64,000 nucleotides of DNA from Cloacibacterium normanense (GTDB lineage Bacteria; Bacteroidota; Bacteroidia; Flavobacteriales; Weeksellaceae), in NCBI RefSeq assembly GCF_003860565.1, contig NZ_CP034157.1, positions 2,604,001 to 2,668,000 on the forward strand, written 5' to 3'. The notes below the pieces were generated by a model, which was given only the letters and a program-made list of their open reading frames with translations, searched no databases and was not told the origin of the DNA. Shown one piece after another: positions 1 through 8,017 of this stretch. Numbering within the stretch: position 1 is the first letter of the stretch; the number at the start of each line of letters is the position of its first letter. The position numbers were made by a program, and so were the translations under genes.

Positions 1-1729
1 CAGTTGTGAGAGGAATTGTTTCGTCTAACATGGTAGTGACCACATCTACAAAAGGAACTTGTGCCACAATTCCGTTGAAAATTTCAGGTTCATAATTCAT
101 AACCGCTCCCATTAATAGTCCACCAGCTGAACCGCCCATCGCATATAGATGTTTCGGAGAAGTGTAATTTTCAGAAATGAGGAATTTTGCTGCGTCAATA
201 AAATCGAAGAACGTGTTTTTCTTTTTCAGCATTTTACCATTATCATACCATTCTCTTCCTAAATATTCGCCACCACGAACGTGCGCTATCGCATAAATGA
301 AGCCTCGGTCTAAAATTGATAATCTTACATTAGAAAAACTGGCGTCAATCGTGTGTCCGTAACTTCCGTAACCGTATAATAAAAGAGGGGTTTCGGCAGA
401 TTTTGGAGTGTCTTTATGATAGACTAAAGAAATTGGGATTTTCACTTTTCCGTCTCTGGAATTTGCCCAAATTCTCTCCGAAATATAATTTTTAGCATCA
501 AAAGTTCCGCCCAAAACTTCCTGTTGTTTCAAAAGTTTGGTTTCGCCCGTTTTCATATTATATTCGTAGGTAGAACTTGGCGTGGTAAGCGAAGTGTAAC
601 CATAACGCAAAACTTCTGTATCAAAATCTAAATTCAGACCTACATAAGCGGTGTAAGTTGGCTCATCAAAAGGCAAATAATGAGATTTCCCTGTAGAATT
701 GTCTATAATTTTCAGTTGAAGTAAACCTTCAGTTCTTTCTTCAATCACGAAATAATCTTTGAAAATTTCAAAACCTTCCAGTAAAGTTTCTTTTTTATGC
801 GGAATTACCTCTTTCCAATGTTCTTTAGAAGGTTGATCTACCGAAGTTTTCATGATTTTGAAATTGGTAGCATCGCCTTCATTGGTGATGATGTAAAAAT
901 CATTTTGATAATGTTCTACTGCATATTCTAAATCGTCTTCACGTTTTTGGATGACTTGCCATTCTGCAAAAACATTATTTGACGGAATAAACCAATGTTC
1001 ATCTGAAATGGTAGAAGAACTTGCAATGAAAATATATTCCAAAGACTTTGATTTATAAACGCTTACGTCAAAAGTTTCATCTTCTTCGTGGAAAACGAGA
1101 ACGTCTTCTTCCTGAGAAGTACCAATTTTATGTCTGTAAATCTGGAAAGCTCGCAAAGTTTCATCTTTTCTGATGTAGAAGAAATGTTCATTATCTGCTG
1201 CCCAAACTGTTTTACCAGTGGTGTTTTCAATTTTATCGGTAAGAAATTCTCCCGTTTCTAGATTTTTGAGCAAAATGGTATAGATTCTTCTTCCTATAAT
1301 GTCTTCTGAAAATGCAGCCAACTGATTATTCACCGAAACAGAGAAACTTCCTACATCGTAAAAATCTTTACCAGCAGCCATTTCGTTTACATCTAGCATG
1401 AGTTCTGCTTCGTTTTCCAAGCTTTTAAAATGTCTATAGAACAGTGGATACTCTTTTCCTTTCTGAAATTTTACCACATACCAATATTCATTGAAAAAAT
1501 AAGGTAAACTCTCGTCATCTTCTTTGTAACGAGCTTTCATTTCTTGGAAAAGCTGTTCTTGCAATTCTTCGGTGTCTTTCATCACGAAGTCGCAATAAGC
1601 GTTTTCTTCTTCTAAATACTGTAAAACTTCGGGATTTTCTCTTTCATTGAGCCAGAAAAACGGGTCGTTTCTTTGGTGACCGTGAATTTCTAGTGATTTA
1701 TCTATTTTTTTTGCTTTGGGAGCGTTCAT
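1..1729 (-). CDS. ptrB: Oligopeptidase B (prolyl oligopeptidase family S9A), C-terminus missing
   Basis: Serine peptidase that cleaves short peptides after basic residues. I translated the reverse strand from the ATG at 1729: it starts MNAPKAKKIDKSLEIHGH, shows the S9A propeller N-terminus (HGHQRNDPFFWLNE) and runs open to the window edge for 576 codons. The hydrolase domain begins near residue 460 (YGYGSYG, then HVRGGEYLGREWY) and the nucleophile elbow GGSAGG is near residue 534. The Asp and His of the triad lie beyond the edge. No signal peptide, so probably cytoplasmic. A TAnnTTTG box about 60 nt upstream suggests a monocistronic unit. Family assignment is firm; oligopeptidase B rather than prolyl oligopeptidase rests on the overall pattern. 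Confidence 0.9.
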   Translation of the reverse strand, partial: MNAPKAKKIDKSLEIHGHQRNDPFFWLNERENPEVLQYLEEENAYCDFVMKDTEELQEQLFQEMKARYKEDDESLPYFFNEYWYVVKFQKGKEYPLFYRHFKSLENEAELMLDVNEMAAGKDFYDVGSFSVSVNNQLAAFSEDIIGRRIYTILLKNLETGEFLTDKIENTTGKTVWAADNEHFFYIRKDETLRAFQIYRHKIGTSQEEDVLVFHEEDETFDVSVYKSKSLEYIFIASSSTISDEHWFIPSNNVFAEWQVIQKREDDLEYAVEHYQNDFYIITNEGDATNFKIMKTSVDQPSKEHWKEVIPHKKETLLEGFEIFKDYFVIEERTEGLLQLKIIDNSTGKSHYLPFDEPTYTAYVGLNLDFDTEVLRYGYTSLTTPSSTYEYNMKTGETKLLKQQEVLGGTFDAKNYISERIWANSRDGKVKIPISLVYHKDTPKSAETPLLLYGYGSYGHTIDASFSNVRLSILDRGFIYAIAHVRGGEYLGREWYDNGKMLKKKNTFFDFIDAAKFLISENYTSPKHLYAMGGSAGGLLMGAVMNYEPEIFNGIVAQVPFVDVVTTMLDETIPLTT

Positions 1730-1790
1730 CGTTAAGTTCAATTTGAGTGGAGCAATAAGTAATTTTATTTCTCTAAATTTTAAATTTTTG

Positions 1791-1798
1791 CAAATATA
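1791..1798 (-). promoter_or_regulatory. TAnnTTTG -7 box for oligopeptidase B
   Basis: Reads TATATTTG on the minus strand, about 61 nt before the ATG at 1729; matches the Bacteroidota -7 consensus. Confidence 0.6.
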
Positions 1799-1816
1799 GG
1801 TTTTCTAAAAAAGAAA

Positions 1817-1845
1817 AAAATCACCAAAAATATTTTGATGATTTT
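1817..1845 (-). terminator. Hairpin terminator after hemD
   Basis: A 13-bp stem with one mismatch (1817-1829 with 1833-1845, 3-nt loop) lies just past the hemD stop and is followed on the minus strand by a T-rich run. Confidence 0.65.
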
Positions 1846-1868
1846 GATAATATCTATAATGTAGAATT

Positions 1869-2612
1869 TTATTTGTTATTGGCTCTGATGTATTTTTCTA
1901 TAGCCATCGTCATAGAAGGGGTTTCTTTAGTAGGAGCCATAACATCTATTTTTAAACCAGCTTCTTCTGCTGCGTTTTGTGTAGTGCTCCCGAAAACTGC
2001 AATTTTTCTATCTCCTTGTTCAAAATTTGGGAAATTATGGAAAAGAGATTTGATTCCTTGGTGTGAGAAAAACACAAGCATGTCATATTCTTCAATTTTC
2101 ACATCAGATAAATCACTTGCTACAGTTCTGTACATCACTGCTTTTGTCCAGTCAATTCCTGATTGGTCTAAGATTTTAGTTGTTTCTTCTGTCACTACAT
2201 CAGAACATGGAAGAAGGTATTTCTCGTCATGGTGTTTTTTGAAAAGTGGCAATAAATCTGCCATAGATTTTTCACCAAAAGAAATTTTTCTTTTTCTGTA
2301 AATAATGTGTTTCTGAAGATAATTCGCAATAGCTTCTGATTGGCAAATGTATCTCATATTATCAGGAACAGAGAAGCGCATTTCTTCTGCTAATCTGAAA
2401 TAGTGATCTATTGCATTTTTACTAGTAAAAATAACACCTGTATAGTGAGAAAGATCAATTTTTTGAGTTCTTAATTCCTTAGCATCTACACCTTCAACAT
2501 GGATGAAAGGTCTGAAATCAATTTTAATTTTTTCACTTTTAGCCATCTCTAAATATGGTGAAGAATCACCTTGTGGAGCAGGCTGAGAAACCAAAATAGA
2601 TTTTATTTTCAT
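1869..2612 (-). CDS. hemD: Uroporphyrinogen-III synthase
   Basis: Closes and isomerises hydroxymethylbilane to uroporphyrinogen III in haem synthesis; cytoplasmic. The 247-aa protein has the usual family length and layout of two alternating alpha/beta lobes, with the conserved stretch VIFTSKNAIDHYF near residues 60-72 and VFFSHQGIKSL near 180-190. HemD is poorly conserved, and the call rests on this pattern and on its setting: the flavobacterial DUF4271 gene lies 21 nt upstream on the same strand, a common pair in this group. The start is the ATG at 2612. No other haem gene is in the window. Confidence 0.85.
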   Translation of the reverse strand: MKIKSILVSQPAPQGDSSPYLEMAKSEKIKIDFRPFIHVEGVDAKELRTQKIDLSHYTGVIFTSKNAIDHYFRLAEEMRFSVPDNMRYICQSEAIANYLQKHIIYRKRKISFGEKSMADLLPLFKKHHDEKYLLPCSDVVTEETTKILDQSGIDWTKAVMYRTVASDLSDVKIEEYDMLVFFSHQGIKSLFHNFPNFEQGDRKIAVFGSTTQNAAEEAGLKIDVMAPTKETPSMTMAIEKYIRANNK

Positions 2613-2633
2613 TCTTTAACTTAATAAAACGAT

Positions 2634-3278
2634 TTATAAAAACCAAAATTTCCAAAGGACCAATATTGGTAGAATTTGGAGAGTGCAAATATACAAAAAT
2701 TTATAATACCATTGTCTAGGCAAAATTTGCTGAGGATGAAACAGATAGATTAATATTTTGATGGTAAATGCTATGAAAATCAAGCTACTGTAGTAAACAA
2801 AGGCATTAGGAGTTTTGAAATGTAGGTAATAATGGAGGAAACTTATGACCAAAATCACCAAAGAATACACCATAAAATATTTCTGCGCTACAAAAGAATA
2901 TCTGCCGAATCGTTCTAATTGATTAATGCTTCCGTAGAATAAATAGACGAAAATATTTTTAATAAGGTGAAACAGAAGCATTGAAACGAGAACAAAACCA
3001 AATTTGTTAAAAGTAATGCCTGCTACAACTAAATTTTGGGTAATAAATTTTGGAACAATCGGAATGAATTGCGAAAATAACACCGAAAAACTTACCGAAA
3101 AAAGAATAGTAGTGAAAACCCAACTTAAAGTGTTATTGTTTGATTCTTCATAAGGTTGTAAAATAAATTCTATCAAGGTTACATCTCTGTGCAGGGTTTT
3201 AAATATGATAATATAAGACAGAATAATGCCTATAATACAGTAAATAACCCAGTCATGATGTTCTACAACTCTTATCAA
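2634..3278 (-). CDS. DUF4271 membrane protein
   Basis: A 214-aa integral membrane protein with about six to seven hydrophobic segments (first around residues 10-28, last at the C-terminus) and no soluble domain. It resembles the DUF4271 family, found next to hemD in flavobacteria; its function is not known. No ATG is available near the N-terminus: the most upstream usable start is TTG at 3278, 16 nt after a TAnnTTTG box (3295-3302), and it keeps the first membrane helix whole. Probably co-transcribed with hemD 21 nt downstream. Confidence 0.75.
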   Translation of the reverse strand: MIRVVEHHDWVIYCIIGIILSYIIIFKTLHRDVTLIEFILQPYEESNNNTLSWVFTTILFSVSFSVLFSQFIPIVPKFITQNLVVAGITFNKFGFVLVSMLLFHLIKNIFVYLFYGSINQLERFGRYSFVAQKYFMVYSLVILVISFLHYYLHFKTPNAFVYYSSLIFIAFTIKILIYLFHPQQILPRQWYYKFLYICTLQILPILVLWKFWFL

Positions 3279-3294
3279 TTTATTAGATTTTTTG

Positions 3295-3302
3295 CAAAAG
3301 TA
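3295..3302 (-). promoter_or_regulatory. TAnnTTTG box for the DUF4271-hemD operon
   Basis: TACTTTTG on the minus strand, 16 nt upstream of the TTG start at 3278. Confidence 0.55.
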
Positions 3303-3368
3303 AGAATTTTAAAGAATACATTTTGATATAAGGCTATATTAAATAATTATTTAAAACCTTAAAAACAT

Positions 3369-3376
3369 TATCTTTG
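3369..3376 (+). promoter_or_regulatory. TAnnTTTG box for the GT2/DUF4296/tgt run
   Basis: TATCTTTG ends 15 nt before the ATG at 3392. It overlaps an upstream in-frame TTG (3374), which therefore cannot be the start. Confidence 0.65.
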
Positions 3377-3391
3377 CATTTTCTTATCTCT

Positions 3392-4108
3392 ATGAAAAAA
3401 TTAGTCATTATCCCAACCTACAACGAAAAAGAAAATATAGAAAACATTATTAAAGCGGTTTTTGCTTTAGAACAAGATTTTCATGTTTTGATTGTAGATG
3501 ATTCATCACCAGATGGAACCGCAGAAATCGTAAAAAAAATGCAGCATGAATTTCCGCATTTGCTACATCTTACCATAAGAAAAGTAAAAGACGGATTAGG
3601 CAAAGCTTATATTCATGGTTTTAAATGGGCACTAGAAAAAGGTTATGACTACATCTTCGAGATGGATGCAGATTTTTCGCACAATCCTAATGATTTGCCA
3701 AAATTATTTGATGCCGCACAAAAAGGCGATATGAGCATCGGTTCTAGATATTGCAAAGGCGTAAACGTGGTAAACTGGCCTATGTCTAGAGTTTTACTAT
3801 CTTATTTCGCTTCTAAATATGTGAGATTCGTTTTAGGAATTCCTATTTTTGATACCACTGCTGGTTTTGTATGTTTTTCAAGAAAAGTTTTAGAAAATAT
3901 CGGTCTAGACCAAGTGAAAATGACAGGGTATGGTTTCCAAGTAGAGATGAAATACAGAGCCTACAGAAAAGGTTTTAAAATAAACGAAGTTCCTATTATT
4001 TTCACAGATAGAACAGAAGGAGAAAGTAAAATGAGTGGCGGAATTATAAAAGAAGCCATTTTTGGAGTAATTAATTTGAAATTAAAATCTATCTTCGGTA
4101 AAATATGA
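3392..4108 (+). CDS. Polyprenol monophosphomannose synthase-like glycosyltransferase (GT2)
   Basis: Transfers a sugar, typically mannose from GDP-mannose, to a polyprenyl phosphate at the inner face of the cytoplasmic membrane. The 238-aa protein has the GT-A fold of DPM1-type enzymes: nucleotide-binding start MKKLVIIPTYNEKENIENII, VDDSSPDGT near residues 36-44, the metal-binding EMDADFSHNP near 88-97, and FTDRTEGESKM near the C-terminus. It has no C-terminal membrane helices, which matches soluble DPM1-like enzymes. I use the ATG at 3392 because the -7 box overlaps the upstream TTG. The stop overlaps the next gene by 4 nt, suggesting coupled translation. Confidence 0.88.
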   Translation: MKKLVIIPTYNEKENIENIIKAVFALEQDFHVLIVDDSSPDGTAEIVKKMQHEFPHLLHLTIRKVKDGLGKAYIHGFKWALEKGYDYIFEMDADFSHNPNDLPKLFDAAQKGDMSIGSRYCKGVNVVNWPMSRVLLSYFASKYVRFVLGIPIFDTTAGFVCFSRKVLENIGLDQVKMTGYGFQVEMKYRAYRKGFKINEVPIIFTDRTEGESKMSGGIIKEAIFGVINLKLKSIFGKI

Positions 4109-4476
4109 GAAGACTCCTCGTTTTTTTTATACTATTTTCACTTTTTTCCTGCGAAAAAATTGTTGATAAGCCCAAAAATCTTATCGAAAAACATGAAATG
4201 GCAGAAATAATAGCAGATTTTGCTATTTATGACCAAACGTATACGGTAAAACCAGATGCTAATATGGAATTGGTAAGCAGATTTGTTTTGAAAAAACATA
4301 AAATAGATGCTAAAACTTACCGAGATAGCTATAAATATTATATTTCTAATCCAGAAGAAATGGATGACATCTTTGCCGAAGCGAAAGAAATTATCTTAGA
4401 CAAAGACCCAAAATTAGAAGATTACATAGAAAAAAAGAGAAAGGAGAATCCTAATCTCCCAGAATTTTTAAGATAA
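4105..4476 (+). CDS. DUF4296 lipoprotein
   Basis: A 123-aa lipoprotein: a short hydrophobic N-terminus ends in the lipobox LFSC (Cys16), followed by a charged, mostly helical domain. The pattern EMAEIIADFAIYDQ followed by a helix and a YYISNPEEM segment is typical of DUF4296, a flavobacterial family of unknown function. Its ATG overlaps the stop of the mannosyltransferase by 4 nt and tgt starts 26 nt downstream, so it is probably the middle gene of an operon. Confidence 0.8.
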   Translation: MRRLLVFFILFSLFSCEKIVDKPKNLIEKHEMAEIIADFAIYDQTYTVKPDANMELVSRFVLKKHKIDAKTYRDSYKYYISNPEEMDDIFAEAKEIILDKDPKLEDYIEKKRKENPNLPEFLR

Positions 4477-4502
4477 AGTACCAAACTTACTTTTATACAA
4501 TA

Positions 4503-5636
4503 ATGCAGAAATTTTTTGAAGTTGAAAAAAACACTTCCGGTAAAGCAAGAGCCGGAAAAATAACTACAGACCACGGCGAAATTCTTACTCCTATTTTTAT
4601 GCCAGTAGGAACCGTAGCTTCTGTAAAAACAGTTCATCAGCATGAACTAAGAGAAGACATAAAAGCACAAATTATACTTGGGAATACCTATCATTTATAT
4701 TTAAGACCAGGCATGGAAATCATGCAAGAAGCAGGTGGTTTGCATCAATTCATGAATTGGGAAAAACCCATTCTTACAGATTCTGGTGGTTATCAGGTTT
4801 TTTCACTTTCTTCGAGCAGAAAAATGACAGAGGAAGGCGTGAAATTCAAGTCGCACATTGATGGAAGTTATCATTTCATCTCTCCAGAAAAATCTATGGA
4901 AATTCAGCGTCAAATTGGAGCAGATATTTTCATGGCTTTTGATGAATGTACGCCTTATCCTTGCGAACACAATCAAGCAAAACTTTCAATGGAACTTACG
5001 CATCGTTGGTTAAAAAGATGTATTGATTGGACCAATGAAAATCAAGAAATTTACGGTCATAAACAGCACCTTTTCCCAATTGTTCAAGGTTCTACGTATT
5101 CTGATTTGAGAAAAATTTCAGCAGAAGTAATTTCTGAAGCTGGAGCAGACGGTAATGCGATTGGTGGACTTTCGGTTGGTGAACCAGAAGAGGAAATGTA
5201 CAGAATTACAGATGAAGTAACCGATATTTTGCCAAAAGATAAGCCAAGATATTTAATGGGAGTAGGTACACCTTGGAACATCATCGAAAGCATTGGTCTG
5301 GGAATTGATATGATGGATTGTGTAATGCCTACTAGAAATGCCAGAAACGCAATGCTTTTCACTTGGCAAGGCGTAATGAACATGAAAAATAAAAAATGGG
5401 AAAAAGATTTTTCTCCATTAGATGAATTTGGGACGAGTTATGTAGATAGAGATTACAGCAAAGCTTATGTTCGTCACTTATTTGTAGCCAAAGAATATCT
5501 AGCCAAACAAATTGCTTCTATTCATAATCTAGCATTTTATTTAGATTTGGTAAAAGTTGCTAGAGAACACATCATTGCAGGAGATTTCTACGAGTGGAAA
5601 GAACAAATTATTCCACAGTTGAAGCAAAGACTATAA
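4503..5636 (+). CDS. tgt: Queuine tRNA-ribosyltransferase
   Basis: Exchanges guanine-34 for a queuosine precursor in GU(N) tRNAs. The 377-aa length and motifs fit: LTDSGGYQVFSL with the general base at Asp93, the substrate loop GGLSVGEP, and the nucleophile in MDCVMPTRNARN (Asp272). The usual zinc site (CxCxxC plus His) is changed: the three Cys positions align with Gly310, Ser312 and Asp315, while the final His (about 341, in IHNLAFY) is kept. Similar sequences are, as I recall, usual for Bacteroidota Tgt, so this is lineage-specific rather than a defect. It is followed 70 nt later by an LptF/G permease. Confidence 0.95.
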   Translation: MQKFFEVEKNTSGKARAGKITTDHGEILTPIFMPVGTVASVKTVHQHELREDIKAQIILGNTYHLYLRPGMEIMQEAGGLHQFMNWEKPILTDSGGYQVFSLSSSRKMTEEGVKFKSHIDGSYHFISPEKSMEIQRQIGADIFMAFDECTPYPCEHNQAKLSMELTHRWLKRCIDWTNENQEIYGHKQHLFPIVQGSTYSDLRKISAEVISEAGADGNAIGGLSVGEPEEEMYRITDEVTDILPKDKPRYLMGVGTPWNIIESIGLGIDMMDCVMPTRNARNAMLFTWQGVMNMKNKKWEKDFSPLDEFGTSYVDRDYSKAYVRHLFVAKEYLAKQIASIHNLAFYLDLVKVAREHIIAGDFYEWKEQIIPQLKQRL

Positions 5637-5706
5637 AATATAATTAACTTTCAAGTGTTTTTAAAAACGATTTAGCATTTTTGCAAATCATCGATTTTAC
5701 AGATTA

Positions 5707-6804
5707 ATGAAAATTTTAGATAGATATATCCTTAAAAAATACTTAGGAACTCTTGCTTTCATGCTGGTGTTGCTTTCCGTGATCATTGTGGTGATAGATG
5801 TACAAGCAAAATCTCCCAGAATTGAAAGTAATGGTTTTACAGTAGGCTATTTTTTGATAAATTTCTACCCATTTTTGATGGTGTATTATCTGATTACATT
5901 CTTTTCTATTTTGGTTTTCATTTCGGTAATTTATTTTACTTCTAGAATTGCAAATAATACAGAAATTGTAGCCTACATCAGTAGTGGAGCGAGTTTTCAT
6001 CGTTTTGCGAAACCATATCTTATTGCTGCGCTTATTATTGCCACGGCAATTCTTGCAGTGAACCATTTTATTTTGCCTTGGTCTAATATCAAGAAAAATA
6101 AATTAGAAATCTACACCATGAACACCACAAACCGTGAAAAATTTACGGCAAATGCACAGATTTCTACTCAATTAAATCCTCAGGAATATATTTTTATCAA
6201 TAGTTATAACCGCCAAATGAACAGAGGTTCAGGTTACCTGTATCAGAAATTTGATAAAAACAAAAAACTGCTTTATCAAATCAATGCTATGGAAATTTAT
6301 TGGGACGAGAAAAAGAAAAATTTCGTTATCAGTAATTATTTAGAAAAAAGAATTGATAAAAATGACCACGAAATCTTGACAAATGGTGATACTAAAACGC
6401 AAGATTTCAAGCATTCACCAGAAGAATTGTTCCCAAATGAATTATTGGGTCAAAATAAAACCACTCCAGATTTAATTAATTTCATCGAAAGAGAGAAGGA
6501 AAAAGGAAATAGTAATATCAATGCTTATCTCAATGAACTACATCAGCGAACTGCGATGCCAGTTTCTATCATTATTCTTACCTTTTTAGCGCTTTCCCTT
6601 TCATCACAGAAAAAAAGAGGAGGTTTGGGAATGAATTTAGCCATCGGAATTTCATTGGCATTCGTTTTTGTATTCTCATTTGAAGTGCTCAAAATTGTAG
6701 CATCTGGTAATAATTCTATTCCGCCACTTTTGGCGATGTGGTTGCCGAATATTGTTTTCGGAGCATTGGCATTTTACCTCTACATGAAGAGAGCGAATCA
6801 ATAG
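5707..6804 (+). CDS. LptF/LptG family permease (YjgP/YjgQ)
   Basis: Half of the membrane part of the Lpt exporter, which pulls lipopolysaccharide from the inner membrane with LptB. The 365-aa protein shows the family architecture: two N-terminal helices, a third near residue 100, a periplasmic beta-jellyroll domain (about 130-265, with the MEIYWDEKKKNFVISNY strands), and three C-terminal helices. The MPVSIIILTFLALSLSS segment after the periplasmic domain is typical. F and G cannot be told apart reliably here. It follows tgt, a usual flavobacterial order, and overlaps the convergent birA gene by 7 nt. Confidence 0.88.
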   Translation: MKILDRYILKKYLGTLAFMLVLLSVIIVVIDVQAKSPRIESNGFTVGYFLINFYPFLMVYYLITFFSILVFISVIYFTSRIANNTEIVAYISSGASFHRFAKPYLIAALIIATAILAVNHFILPWSNIKKNKLEIYTMNTTNREKFTANAQISTQLNPQEYIFINSYNRQMNRGSGYLYQKFDKNKKLLYQINAMEIYWDEKKKNFVISNYLEKRIDKNDHEILTNGDTKTQDFKHSPEELFPNELLGQNKTTPDLINFIEREKEKGNSNINAYLNELHQRTAMPVSIIILTFLALSLSSQKKRGGLGMNLAIGISLAFVFVFSFEVLKIVASGNNSIPPLLAMWLPNIVFGALAFYLYMKRANQ

Positions 6805-7508
6805 AGCAATTCTATTTCTTTGTGGAAGAATTTTTGTAAACCTTCATTTTCTAGGTCAATCCAAATATAACCATTTTCGTCTACGTTTTGAATTATGCCA
6901 TTTTGTCGTATCTCGTTTTTTTCAAAAACAGAAACTTCATTTTTGCGATAAAGATGCAGATGATAAAGTTCTAAAACATCATTGGGAATTTCTTTTTGAA
7001 CTAAATATTCAAATAAATATTGATGAAGGCTTTCTGCAAAGGCTTTCAGCTCAAAAGACAGTCCGGTTTGGCTTAGAACAGAACCTGCTTTTGGCAGATT
7101 TTTAAAATTTTCTTGAAGAATATTAATGCCAATTCCTACCACGAAATAATTTTTATTCTTCTCGAAAAGCATTCCGCAGATTTTTTTGTTTTTGAGAATC
7201 AAATCATTAGGCCATTTGATTTTCACCTCGGTTTTTGTCAAATTGGCAATAAAATCTCTCACCAGAATTGCGGTATAGAAATTGAAGCAAGTATCAGAAA
7301 TATTTATGTTTTTGGTTTTTAGAGCAAATGAATAGGCGAGGTTTTCTTCGGGTAAGTTTTCCCAAGAATTTCCGTACTGTCCTCTTCCTTTGGTTTGATT
7401 AAAGGTATAAACCGCTAAAAAATCTTCAGAAAGATAATGCTGATTGAGAAAATCTATAAGCTCATCTTGCGTAGAAGCACAATTATTGAAGTAAATTAGA
7501 CTGTTCAT
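6798..7508 (-). CDS. birA: Biotin--[acetyl-CoA-carboxylase] ligase
   Basis: Activates biotin with ATP and attaches it to the carrier lysine of acetyl-CoA carboxylase and similar proteins. The 236-aa protein carries the biotin/adenylate loop as GRGQYGNSW (near residues 41-49) and the catalytic KWPNDL (near 99-104), then IGIGIN. The N-terminal winged helix of the bifunctional E. coli BirA is absent, so this is a ligase without repressor function. Convergent with the LptF/G gene (7-nt overlap) and divergent from rsfS. Confidence 0.92.
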   Translation of the reverse strand: MNSLIYFNNCASTQDELIDFLNQHYLSEDFLAVYTFNQTKGRGQYGNSWENLPEENLAYSFALKTKNINISDTCFNFYTAILVRDFIANLTKTEVKIKWPNDLILKNKKICGMLFEKNKNYFVVGIGINILQENFKNLPKAGSVLSQTGLSFELKAFAESLHQYLFEYLVQKEIPNDVLELYHLHLYRKNEVSVFEKNEIRQNGIIQNVDENGYIWIDLENEGLQKFFHKEIELLY

Positions 7509-7558
7509 TTAACAAAACTTTAAGTAACCTTAATCACCAAAAACTGAATAAAAAACAA

Positions 7559-7566
7559 TAAATTTG
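7559..7566 (+). promoter_or_regulatory. TAnnTTTG box for rsfS
   Basis: TAAATTTG ends 21 nt before the ATG at 7588. A second match at 7579-7586 is only 1 nt from the ATG and is less likely to be used. Confidence 0.5.
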
Positions 7567-7587
7567 CAATTAAACATATATTTTTGA

Positions 7588-7950
7588 ATGAGTAAAAATA
7601 CAGAAAAAGAAGCATTAATCGCTAAAATTGTTGATGCAATACAAGACACAAAAGGTGAAGACATTAAAATACTAGACCTTACTAAAATAGAAAATTCTGT
7701 GGCAGATTATTTCGTGATTTGTAGTGGTAATTCTAATACGCAAGTATCTTCTATCGCAGGAAATGTAGAAAAAAAAGTACGTAACGAGCTCCAAGACAGA
7801 CCTTGGCATGTAGAAGGAAGCGAAAACGCAATGTGGGTTTTAGTTGATTATATTTCAGTTGTCGTTCACGTTTTCCAAAAACATATCAGAGAATATTACG
7901 ATATAGAAGAACTTTGGGGAGATGCCAAAGTAATCACCGTAGAAAATTAA
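7588..7950 (+). CDS. rsfS: Ribosome silencing factor RsfS
   Basis: Binds ribosomal protein L14 and blocks joining of the subunits when nutrients are short. The 120-aa protein fits the RsfS/Iojap family (DUF143): VADYFVICSGNSNTQVSSIAG near residues 37-57, the conserved WHVEGSENAMWVLVDY near 71-86, and a C-terminal VVHVFQKHIREYYDIEELWGDA. It leads the rsfS-ftsH-LUD-cdsA-psd run found in many flavobacteria. A hairpin lies between it and ftsH. Confidence 0.95.
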   Translation: MSKNTEKEALIAKIVDAIQDTKGEDIKILDLTKIENSVADYFVICSGNSNTQVSSIAGNVEKKVRNELQDRPWHVEGSENAMWVLVDYISVVVHVFQKHIREYYDIEELWGDAKVITVEN

Positions 7951-7968
7951 TATTAACCTAAAAATAAT

Positions 7969-8005
7969 ATCCTGATGAAGTTCTTTGAATTTCTATCAGG
8001 ATTTT
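7969..8005 (+). terminator. Hairpin between rsfS and ftsH (attenuator or terminator)
   Basis: ATCCTGAT (7969-7976) pairs with ATCAGGAT (7995-8002), followed by a short T run, 12 nt before the ftsH ATG. It could stop rsfS transcripts or tune read-through into ftsH. It also covers the in-frame TTG at 7985, arguing against that start. Confidence 0.5.
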
Positions 8006-8017
8006 AATGATTATAAG

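Noticed and set aside
3374-3391. TTG start giving six extra residues to the mannosyltransferase
   Set aside because: The -7 box TATCTTTG covers this TTG, so it would not be in the mRNA.
7985-8017. Upstream TTG start for ftsH
   Set aside because: It lies within a hairpin and the 11 extra residues have no counterpart in the family.
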